A stretch of DNA of 7,654 nt from Candidatus Solibacter sp. GTDB lineage: Bacteria > Acidobacteriota > Terriglobia > Bryobacterales > Bryobacteraceae. Of this stretch, positions 1-5,385 are shown piece by piece; the stretch's first letter is position 1; every line of letters starts with the position of its first letter. The stretch spans positions 1 through 7,654 of the forward strand of contig JADGNT010000216.1 in assembly GCA_017883345.1 (NCBI GenBank). Direction: 5' to 3'. The notes beneath the pieces are model-generated. The model was not told where the DNA came from and ran no database searches. It saw nothing but the letters and a program-made list of their open reading frames with translations. The position numbers and the translations under genes are program-made.

Positions 1-1
1 G

Positions 2-202
2 GTGTTGGCGTTGCCCCTGGAGGAAGTCTCCGCCAAGGTGCGCCAAGGTCCGCCAGTGGAAGACGAGGGCGATATCGCCCGACCCGCCTGGGCCGGAGTG
101 GTGCCGCTCCACGGCCAATTGGGCGAGCCCGTCCCCATGGACGATCTGGCTCCCGGCGTCCCGCCATTCGACTGCTCCCGCTTCACCCGCTTCGATCCGT
201 GA
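2..202 (+). CDS. Pyridoxamine 5'-phosphate oxidase-like flavoprotein, C-terminal end (5' truncated)
   Basis: Only the last 66 codons are present; the reading frame is open to the window edge and ends at TGA 200-202. The visible part has the C-terminal signature of the COG3467 / PNPOx-like split-barrel proteins: an 'LPLEEVSAKVR' stretch, then 'GPPVEDEGD' and 'WAGVVPL', then a proline-rich tail with 'PVPMDDLAPGV'. Family members bind FMN or a related cofactor and are cytosolic; many are called pyridoxamine 5'-phosphate oxidase family or NimA-like, and few have a proven substrate. The cofactor-binding half lies outside the window, so activity cannot be judged. The gene is followed by about 300 bp of non-coding DNA and is probably a separate unit from the downstream folD run. 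I infer the family from remembered sequence pattern only. Confidence 0.72.
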   Translation: MLALPLEEVSAKVRQGPPVEDEGDIARPAWAGVVPLHGQLGEPVPMDDLAPGVPPFDCSRFTRFDP

Positions 203-360
203 TTCCGGATGACGCCAACATTTTATTTTTGCAGAATCCCGCAACCCGTTCTTTGAGAACCACTTACTTGCATCCTACCCGCCGGACTGCGCTCCCATCC
301 CACCGTCCCGGCGGTAAAATCGAATTGGGGAGTGTTCCCGCGCATCGGGGAAAAACGCGG

Positions 361-384
361 AAGTGAGACAGATTTGTCTCACTT
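361..384. promoter_or_regulatory. Hyphenated palindrome 1, likely operator (GTGAGACA-N4-TGTCTCAC type)
   Basis: AAGTGAGACA (361-370) and TGTCTCACTT (375-384) are exact 10-bp inverted repeats separated by 4 nt (GATT). The core GTGAGACA-N4-TGTCTCAC recurs at 439-458 with the same 4-nt spacing but a different spacer sequence. That pattern suits two sites for one dimeric DNA-binding protein. The regulator is not identified and no regulator gene is in the window. The palindrome could also act as an RNA hairpin, but no clean T-tract follows it on either strand. Confidence 0.6.
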
Positions 385-438
385 TCTTGCTTCTCGTGCA
401 TATTAAGTCTTTTGTTTTCAACAAATCTAATTTTCTTG

Positions 439-458
439 GTGAGACATGCGTGTCTCAC
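439..458. promoter_or_regulatory. Hyphenated palindrome 2, likely operator, same core as palindrome 1
   Basis: GTGAGACA (439-446), spacer TGCG, TGTCTCAC (451-458): an exact 8-bp inverted repeat. Its centre (448.5) is 76 bp from the centre of palindrome 1 (372.5). It ends 2 bp before the proposed -35 region (461) of the promoter that reads into the 129-aa gene. With a start point near 496 the two centres would lie at about -47 and -123, positions typical for an activator, though a repressor is not excluded. The pairing of sites is seen directly; the regulatory role is inferred. Confidence 0.6.
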
Positions 459-460
459 TC

Positions 461-489
461 TGGCCTCCCGCGCGTCCACCTGCTATATT
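461..489 (+). promoter_or_regulatory. Candidate extended -10 promoter for the 129-aa gene / folD run
   Basis: TATATT at 484-489 is preceded by TG-C (481-483), giving a TGnTATATT extended -10. Seventeen bases upstream sits TGGCCT (461-466), a poor -35, which fits an extended -10 promoter helped by an activator. A start point would fall near 496, only about 5 nt before the ATG at 501, so the transcript would be nearly leaderless. This agrees with the lack of a Shine-Dalgarno before 501. Prediction from motif only. Confidence 0.4.
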
Positions 490-500
490 TCTAGAGCCCC

Positions 501-890
501 ATGTCCGAGCCCAAGAATCCTCTGGACCGCCTCGACCGGCAGGAACTCCACTGGTTGACCGGCATTTTGAAGGACGCCTGCCGCGAACGGCTGGAGAAGA
601 ACCTGGTCAGCCAGGCGTTCGAAGAGCGCCTCTACCAGCGAGGTCCGGTGGAAGGCCGTCTCGACCCCCGCCCGTTTCTGAAGATCTGGGAACCGCGCTA
701 CCGCAAGTTCCTCGAGGTGGCTAGCGACTTGTACGCCCAGATGGATGGCGAGGATGCCCGGGCCGCCGCCGAGACCCTGCGCGAGCAGTTCGCCGCCGCA
801 CCCTCCATCACGCGCCACGGACCGGTATCTTCCCACGTTATGATTGAGAAGAATGCCGCGAATCCTCGACGGAAATCGCGTACGCGATGA
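501..890 (+). CDS. Uncharacterised 129-aa protein preceding folD
   Basis: I do not recognise this protein. Codons from 501 to about 815 show strong C/G bias at third positions like the neighbouring genes, so the frame is very likely coding. The product is hydrophilic and highly charged with no signal peptide or membrane segment, and looks mostly helical: an N-terminal 'LDRLDRQELHWL' stretch, a central 'PRPFLKIWEPRYRKFLEVA' block with clustered aromatics, an alanine/glutamate-rich helix around residues 85-101, then a basic tail ending 'RRKSRTR'. The last 38 nt overlap the start of folD, and codon bias weakens there, so the tail may be poorly conserved or a read-through extension. There is no Shine-Dalgarno at ATG 501; the promoter may give a nearly leaderless mRNA. 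Position suggests co-expression with folD and coaE, which says little about function. Confidence 0.65.
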   Translation: MSEPKNPLDRLDRQELHWLTGILKDACRERLEKNLVSQAFEERLYQRGPVEGRLDPRPFLKIWEPRYRKFLEVASDLYAQMDGEDARAAAETLREQFAAAPSITRHGPVSSHVMIEKNAANPRRKSRTR

Positions 891-1773
891 CATCAAGAGC
901 GAGCTGAAGCCGCGCGTCGAAGCGCTGGCCGCCCAGGGCCGTCCGCCCGGGTTGGCCGTGGTGCTGGTGGGCCACCATCCGGCTTCGGAAATCTACGTTC
1001 GCAACAAAATCAAGACCTGCCACGACCTGGGGATTTATTCCGAATCCATCACGCCGCCCGACTCCATTTCCACCGCGGAACTGCTGGCGATTGTCCTGGC
1101 GTTGAATGCGCGCCCCGAAATCGACGGCATCCTGGTGCAGTTGCCCCTCCCGCCGCAGGTGGATACCAAGCGCATACTGATGGCCGTGACGCCCGCCAAG
1201 GACGTGGATGGTTTCCATCCCTGCAACGTCGGTGCGCTGGTGGCGAACCTGCCCGCGCCGCGAGCCTGCACTCCGGCGGGGATTATCGAACTGTTGAAGC
1301 GCGGCGGCATTCCGATCGCGGGGCGGCGCGCGGTCGTCGTGGGGCGCAGCGATATCGTCGGCAAGCCCGCGGCCATGCTGCTTTTGCACGAGCACGCCAC
1401 CGTCACCATCTGCCATTCCAAAACGCCGGACCTGCCGGCGGTGTGCCGCGAGGCGGATATCCTGGTGGCGGCCATCGGGCGCGCGGCCATGATCACGCGC
1501 GACTTCATCCGGCAAGGCGCCACGGTCATCGATGTGGGCACCAATTACATCCAGGATCGCGACCTGGCGGCGCGGATTTTCCGCAACTCGCCGGAAAAAC
1601 TGGCATCTTTCGATCGGAGGGGCAGTGTGCTGGTGGGCGACGTGGACCCCATCGACGTGGTGGAGCGTGCCGGGGCGTACACCCCGGTTCCGGGCGGCGT
1701 GGGGCCGCTCACCATCGCCATGCTGATGGTCAATACCGTGGCTTCGGCTGAGCGCCGCTCGGGCGTATGCTGA
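853..1773 (+). CDS. folD: Bifunctional methylenetetrahydrofolate dehydrogenase / methenyltetrahydrofolate cyclohydrolase
   Basis: FolD interconverts 5,10-methylene-THF, 5,10-methenyl-THF and 10-formyl-THF in the cytosol using NADP, feeding purine and formyl-Met synthesis. The 306-aa product is near full length for the family (about 280-300). Key features are visible: the catalytic Tyr48 and Lys52 in 'SEIYVRNK', Gln96 in 'VQLPLP', Asp119 in 'KDVDGFHP', the Rossmann signature 'GRSDIVGKP' at 164-172, and the C-terminal 'PVPGGVGPLT' at 278-287. I chose ATG 853 because family homology begins at 'MPRILDG'; a TTG at 844 would add three residues. A weak GAGAAG lies just upstream. The start overlaps the 129-aa gene by 38 nt and the end overlaps coaE by 7 nt (ATGCTGA), so coupling to coaE is likely. 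About 15 residues after the last motif form an unremarkable tail. Confidence 0.96.
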   Translation: MPRILDGNRVRDDIKSELKPRVEALAAQGRPPGLAVVLVGHHPASEIYVRNKIKTCHDLGIYSESITPPDSISTAELLAIVLALNARPEIDGILVQLPLPPQVDTKRILMAVTPAKDVDGFHPCNVGALVANLPAPRACTPAGIIELLKRGGIPIAGRRAVVVGRSDIVGKPAAMLLLHEHATVTICHSKTPDLPAVCREADILVAAIGRAAMITRDFIRQGATVIDVGTNYIQDRDLAARIFRNSPEKLASFDRRGSVLVGDVDPIDVVERAGAYTPVPGGVGPLTIAMLMVNTVASAERRSGVC

Positions 1774-2372
1774 AAGTCGGGTTGACGGGCGGCATCGCCA
1801 GCGGAAAATCGTTTGTCGGCGAGGCGCTGGCCGGCTACGGATGTCTGCTGATCCACGCGGATGAACTCGGACATGCGGCGCTAGAGCCCGGCGGAGAGGC
1901 TTACGAACCGGTGGTACAGGAATTCGGCCGCGAGATTCTGACGAGCGACGGAGCGATCGACCGGCGCGCCCTGGCGGCGCGCGCTTTCGCCGACCCGCAA
2001 CGTCTGGCGCGCTTGAATGCGCTGGTGCACCCGGCGGTCATCCGGCGCGAAGACGCTCTCGTCGCCGCGTTTGGCGCGGCGCATCCCGGCGGGATCGCCG
2101 TGGTGGAAGCCGCCATCCTGATCGAAACCGGCAGCTACTCGCGCTTCGACAAACTGATTCTGGCGATCTGCACCGAGCCACAGCAGGTGGAACGCGCATT
2201 GCGGCGCGAAGGCGCCCTGGAGAGCGATATCCGCGCGCGCATCAGCCGGCAGATGCCGCTGGCCGGGAAACGAAAGTTTGCGGATTTCGTCATAGATACA
2301 TCCGGGGAAAAGGAAGACACCCTGCGGCAGACCCGGGCCGTCTACGACGTATTACGGAGAATTCAATCATGA
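1767..2372 (+). CDS. coaE: Dephospho-CoA kinase
   Basis: CoaE phosphorylates the 3'-OH of the ribose of dephospho-CoA with ATP, the final step of coenzyme A synthesis. The 201-aa product matches the usual family length (about 200). The P-loop 'GGIASGKS' occupies residues 8-15, the substrate-binding acidic residue is Asp32 in 'HADELGH' (usually 'DADxLAH'), 'LNALVHPAV' matches the conserved HP motif, and the LID/C-terminal block 'RISRQMPLAGKRKFADFVID' is characteristic. The start ATG lies inside the folD end with a 7-nt overlap, and the stop TGA shares ATGA with the start of the protease gene, so translation of the three genes is probably coupled. Nothing is missing or broken. The His instead of Asp two residues before Asp32 is a minor departure from the usual motif. 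Confidence 0.96.
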   Translation: MLKVGLTGGIASGKSFVGEALAGYGCLLIHADELGHAALEPGGEAYEPVVQEFGREILTSDGAIDRRALAARAFADPQRLARLNALVHPAVIRREDALVAAFGAAHPGGIAVVEAAILIETGSYSRFDKLILAICTEPQQVERALRREGALESDIRARISRQMPLAGKRKFADFVIDTSGEKEDTLRQTRAVYDVLRRIQS

Positions 2373-3511
2373 GAGTGCTTCGAACCTTTTTCTGGGCTGC
2401 CGTGCTGGCTGCCGGTTTTATCTACATCACCGGGGGAACGCGCTGGGATGTCGGCGGGGTGCTGCGCCCCGTGCGCAATGCCGGCCGCATGTGGAGCGAA
2501 CCTGCCACGGCGGAATCGGCCGGTTTTTCCACCGACGAGCAGAACAATATCGATATCTACAAATCGGCGCGCGATGCCACCGTATTTATCACGTCGGTTG
2601 TATATACGCGCAGCTTTTTCGGGGTATATCCGGAAAAAGGAACGGGCACCGGGTTCGTGATCAGTCCCGAAGGCGAAATTCTCACCAATAATCACGTGGC
2701 GGGCGGCGGTCAGCAATTGACCGTGACGCTGTCCGATAAGAAAGTGTACAAAGCGCGGGTGCTCGGTTTCGATCCGCGCAACGACCTGGCGCTGATCAAA
2801 ATCGATGCCGGGCGCAAGTTGCCCACCATTCGGCTGGGCGATAGCGGCCGCCTGGTGGTGGGGCAGAAGGTGCTCGCCATCGGCAACCCGTTCCAGTTCG
2901 AAGGTACGCTGACTACCGGGATTGTCAGCTCGCTCGACCGGACCATTGAGACCGAGGAGAACAAGCTGGAAGGCATGATCCAGACGGATGCGGCGATCAA
3001 TCCGGGCAATAGCGGCGGTCCGCTACTCGATTCGCACGGCAGCGTGATCGGCATCAACACGGCGATTTACGGGGCGCAGGGCAGTATCGGGATCGGCTTC
3101 GCCATGCCCATCTCGCGCGCCAAGGCGATGCTGGAGGAATACCAGACGCGCGGCAAGATTTCGCGGCCCTGGCTCGGCTTGGTCACGGTCCCGGTGGCCG
3201 GCGACCTGGCGGAGATGCTGCAACTGCCGGCTTCCGGTGGTCTGCTGATTCAGGAAGTGGAGCGCGGTTCGCCGGCCGAAACCGCGGGTTTGCGCGGGCC
3301 TACGCGGGTGGTGATTGTGAGCAATTTCCGCCTGGGCATCGGCGGCGACCTGATTACGGCGGGCGACGGCCAGCCGATTCAGGATAAGGAGTCGCTGAAG
3401 CGCCTGATGGATAAGAAGCACGGCGGCGACATGTTGGAGTTGACGGTCTACCGCGGCGGGCGCAGCGAGAAGATCCGCTTGAAACTGGGAGAAGCCCCGC
3501 AGCAGTTTTAG
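2369..3511 (+). CDS. HtrA/Deg-family serine protease with one PDZ domain, membrane-anchored
   Basis: This is a trypsin-like protease of the HtrA/DegP/DegS type, acting on misfolded or signalling proteins in the periplasm. The 380-aa product has basic residues and a hydrophobic segment (about residues 7-21) with no clear signal-peptidase site, so it is probably a membrane anchor as in DegS. The protease domain covers about 60-255 with the full triad: His109 in 'TNNHVAGG', Asp139 in 'RNDLALIKI' and Ser215 in 'NPGNSGGPL'. One PDZ domain follows (about 265-375), with 'GSPAETAGLRG' and 'GGDLITAGDGQPI' and the short insertion between them seen in many Deg proteins. ATG 2369 has a good GGAGA Shine-Dalgarno at 2356-2360, 8 nt away, and overlaps the coaE stop by 4 nt. 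One PDZ argues against DegP proper. A hairpin ends the unit downstream. Confidence 0.94.
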   Translation: MRVLRTFFWAAVLAAGFIYITGGTRWDVGGVLRPVRNAGRMWSEPATAESAGFSTDEQNNIDIYKSARDATVFITSVVYTRSFFGVYPEKGTGTGFVISPEGEILTNNHVAGGGQQLTVTLSDKKVYKARVLGFDPRNDLALIKIDAGRKLPTIRLGDSGRLVVGQKVLAIGNPFQFEGTLTTGIVSSLDRTIETEENKLEGMIQTDAAINPGNSGGPLLDSHGSVIGINTAIYGAQGSIGIGFAMPISRAKAMLEEYQTRGKISRPWLGLVTVPVAGDLAEMLQLPASGGLLIQEVERGSPAETAGLRGPTRVVIVSNFRLGIGGDLITAGDGQPIQDKESLKRLMDKKHGGDMLELTVYRGGRSEKIRLKLGEAPQQF

Positions 3512-3537
3512 AAAAAGCAGGTAATCCTCAAATGCGA

Positions 3538-3570
3538 AGGGCCGGTCATCCGCTGGGGATGACCGGCCCT
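3538..3570. terminator. Strong hairpin between convergent genes, probable bidirectional terminator
   Basis: A 14-bp perfect stem, AGGGCCGGTCATCC (3538-3551) with GGATGACCGGCCCT (3557-3570), closes a 5-nt loop. It lies 27 nt after the protease stop codon and 16 nt after the stop of the convergent AT-hook gene. The following sequence is only weakly T-rich on the plus strand (CTCTT), and the other strand reaches TTTTTC only about 20 nt later. Termination efficiency is therefore uncertain, although the stem is very stable. The symmetry suits two-way use. Confidence 0.7.
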
Positions 3571-3585
3571 CTTGGCTGGTCCAAA

Positions 3586-3807
3586 TTACGGCGAGGTGGC
3601 CGCCAAGGCGCGTGGCTCGACCCGCGCCACTTTGTTCTTGCTCCCCGGCGGCCGGCCCCGGCGCTTTGGGGTGGTGTCGGACATCCAGCTTGGCGGGCGG
3701 CCCGGGCCGCGGCCGCGGCCGCGCGCCAGGCGCTCGAGACTGCTAATTGCTTCTTCGATTTGTTCCCGTTCCGCCTTTAACTCGGCGAGAATTTTACTGA
3801 CATCCAT
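3586..3807 (-). CDS. Small basic protein with coiled coil and two AT-hook-like motifs
   Basis: The 73-aa product starts with an amphipathic, probably coiled-coil helix (residues about 3-29, 'ILAELKAEREQIEEAISSLE'), then becomes strongly basic. Two AT-hook-like GRP cores follow: 'PGRPPS' at 35-40 within an RG/GR-rich stretch, and a canonical 'KRRGRPPGSKNK' at 48-59. AT hooks insert into the minor groove of AT-rich DNA, so a dimeric or oligomeric architectural (nucleoid-type) protein is the best guess; I recall similar short proteins as common and multi-copy in Acidobacteria. A clear SD (GGAGG, 3821-3817) precedes the start. ATG 3807 gives a 9-nt spacing; GTG 3810 would add one residue at 6 nt and is almost as good. 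The gene is transcribed alone, convergent with the protease gene and about 200 bp from the permease. Confidence 0.82.
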   Translation of the reverse strand: MDVSKILAELKAEREQIEEAISSLERLARGRGRGPGRPPSWMSDTTPKRRGRPPGSKNKVARVEPRALAATSP

Positions 3808-4004
3808 CACAATAGCCCTCCCGGTCGACCCCGGCTCTGCTTCCAGCCAAAATCGAAACTACAAAAAGAATCATGCTTCCGATTCCTCTATACTCTTAAA
3901 TTTTCGCCCCAATTCGTCGGATTTACAAGGCGTAAATTCAAAGTTTGGTTAATATAATAACCGTGGACAGTACCGGATATACTAGTTCGTACCAGGTGGC
4001 CAGG
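3808..4004. other. AT-rich gap between permease and AT-hook gene
   Basis: This 197-bp gap carries the GGAGG ribosome site of the AT-hook gene and an AT-rich tract from about 3840 to 3985, in sharp contrast to the GC-rich genes around it. A 5-bp inverted repeat GGTTA-N6-TAACC lies at 3947-3962. No confident minus-strand -35/-10 pair was found; TATAGA on the minus strand near 3891-3886 lacks a credible -35. The promoter of the AT-hook gene is expected here. No strong hairpin follows the permease stop. Confidence 0.5.
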
Positions 4005-5378
4005 CTATTTTTCGGACCTCTGTCTCTTCCAGTAATAGTAAAAAGGAAGCCCGAGGGCCATCAGTCCAAGGCCCATGGCAGACTCGCGTGGGCGCTCGAT
4101 TGCTGTTGAAAACAATAGCACTCCTGCGCCAATCAGGAACAGTATGGGGACTACCGGATACCCCAGGGTCCGGTAGGGGCGTACTAGGTCCGGGCGCTTC
4201 TTGCGGAGTACCAGGACCGCTGCCGCGGTCATACCGTACAATATCCAACTGGCGAAAATAACCAGATTGAATAAATCGTCATATTTCCCGGAAAGCACTA
4301 AAAGACACGCCCACAAATTGAGTACGATAATCGACACACCGGGCGTGTGGTGCCGCGGGTGTACGTGGCCGATGGCATGGAAGAAATATCCGTCACGGGC
4401 GGCGGCGTAGGGCACGCGGGCGCCCGAGAGGATGGAACCGTTCAGGGCCGCGAAAATGCTGATCATGGCGGCGATGGAGACCGCCGCGGCGCCGGGCGCC
4501 TGGAAGATTTTGCGCATCATCTCGGCGGCGACGCGCGTGCTGCCGGCCACTTCCGCTGGGCTAAGGACGTGAAAGTACGCGGCATTCGCCAGCATATAAA
4601 TGGCAATTACGCACAGGGTTCCGCCGATTAATGCGCGCGGCAGGTTTTTCTGCGGCTCTTTGATTTCCGAGGAAACCATGCTGACATTGTTCCAGCCGTC
4701 ATAGGCCCAGAGCGCCGCCACCAACGCCGCAATGAAGCCGGAGAAGGTGAGCGGCGCGACCGGGGCGGCTTCCGGCGCGTGCGCCTGGCCTAGCGCCAAA
4801 CCGGCCAGGATGATGGCCGCAATCAGCGCCACTTTCAGGAAAGTCACCGCCACCTGAACATTGCCGCCCAACTTGACCCCGTAATAATTCAGCCAGCCCA
4901 GGGAAAGAATCAGGGCGATGGCGAATAATTGTCCGTATTGGATTTCGAGCGGGCCGCCATTGGGGCCGATGGGCAGCGGCACGGTGTAGATCACGCCCCT
5001 TAAAGGCTCGAAAAAAGTAGTGAGGTAGAGAAAAAAACCGGTGGCGAGGGTGGCGATGGAACCGCTTTTGGCCACCCACATCTGGGTCCAGCTATAGAGA
5101 AATCCCCAAAGTGGTCCGTAGGCCTCGCGCAGGAAGGCGTATTCGCCTCCGGCCTCGGGGAGCGCGGCGGCGAGTTCGGCATAACTGAGGGCTCCGGCCA
5201 GGGAGAGCAGTCCGCCGACGACCCATACGGCGAAGACGGCTTCCACCGTGCCGACCTTCTGGATCATGGTCTTCGGCACCAGAAAAATGCCGCTGCCGAT
5301 GACGGTGCCGACGACGATGGACGCCGCGGCCCAGGGTCCCAGGGCGCGCTTCAGTTCCGTACGGGGTGTTTTTTCCAT
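4005..5378 (-). CDS. APC-superfamily amino acid permease, LAT-like
   Basis: A 457-aa inner-membrane protein with about 12 hydrophobic segments, the normal size for amino acid/polyamine/organocation transporters. Family marks are: the unwound TM1 glycine motif 'GTVIGSGIF' (24-32), 'SYAELAAALPEAGGEYAFL' (65-83) after TM2, the TM6 block 'ALWAYDGWNNV' (222-232), 'EIKEPQKNLPRAL' (238-250), 'RVPYAAARDG' (321-330) and the cytoplasmic 'RKKRPDLVRPYRTLGYP' (392-408) typical of LAT/serine-threonine exchanger-like members. The substrate is probably a neutral amino acid, but this cannot be read directly. ATG 5378 lies 7 bp after the stop of the symporter gene; its likely Shine-Dalgarno GAGGA (5394-5390) sits inside the last codons of that gene, pointing to translational coupling. 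It is the second gene of a two-transporter operon. The protein ends with a short basic tail, KRQRSEK. Confidence 0.92.
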   Translation of the reverse strand: MEKTPRTELKRALGPWAAASIVVGTVIGSGIFLVPKTMIQKVGTVEAVFAVWVVGGLLSLAGALSYAELAAALPEAGGEYAFLREAYGPLWGFLYSWTQMWVAKSGSIATLATGFFLYLTTFFEPLRGVIYTVPLPIGPNGGPLEIQYGQLFAIALILSLGWLNYYGVKLGGNVQVAVTFLKVALIAAIILAGLALGQAHAPEAAPVAPLTFSGFIAALVAALWAYDGWNNVSMVSSEIKEPQKNLPRALIGGTLCVIAIYMLANAAYFHVLSPAEVAGSTRVAAEMMRKIFQAPGAAAVSIAAMISIFAALNGSILSGARVPYAAARDGYFFHAIGHVHPRHHTPGVSIIVLNLWACLLVLSGKYDDLFNLVIFASWILYGMTAAAVLVLRKKRPDLVRPYRTLGYPVVPILFLIGAGVLLFSTAIERPRESAMGLGLMALGLPFYYYWKRQRSEK

Positions 5379-5385
5379 GGGCGGA

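Larger units (their letters stand above)
203..500. other. Non-coding regulatory stretch upstream of the folD gene run
   Basis: No convincing gene lies here; short open frames on either strand lack the GC-rich third positions of the neighbours. The stretch is rich in small inverted repeats: GTTCT-TTG-AGAAC at 248-260, a 7-bp arm pair CCGCCGG (279-285) with CCGGCGG (308-314), the two GTGAGACA palindromes listed separately, and TTTGTT-TTC-AACAAA at 411-425 midway between them. Bases 385-436 are clearly more AT-rich than the flanking genes. A weak 5-bp hairpin at 195-210, followed by a T-rich tract near 222-230, could terminate the upstream gene, but it is marginal. Confidence 0.6.

Noticed and set aside
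264..479. 71-aa minus-strand open frame across the two palindromes
   Set aside because: It lacks GC-rich third positions and a ribosome site, and crosses inverted repeats better explained as regulatory DNA.
361..480. Sigma-54 (-24/-12) promoter near the palindromes
   Set aside because: I looked for GG-N10-GC with TGGC/TTGC context. The GG dinucleotides at 438-439 and 462-463 do not have GC 12 bp downstream, so the motif fails.
838..1544. Long minus-strand open frames (225 and 169 aa) opposite folD
   Set aside because: They are antisense shadows of the highly conserved folD frame, with no recognisable protein family.
3690..3726. CGG/GGC-rich near-palindromic tract resembling a repeat
   Set aside because: It is the coding sequence for the Arg/Gly/Pro-rich AT-hook region of the small minus-strand protein, and codon composition explains it.
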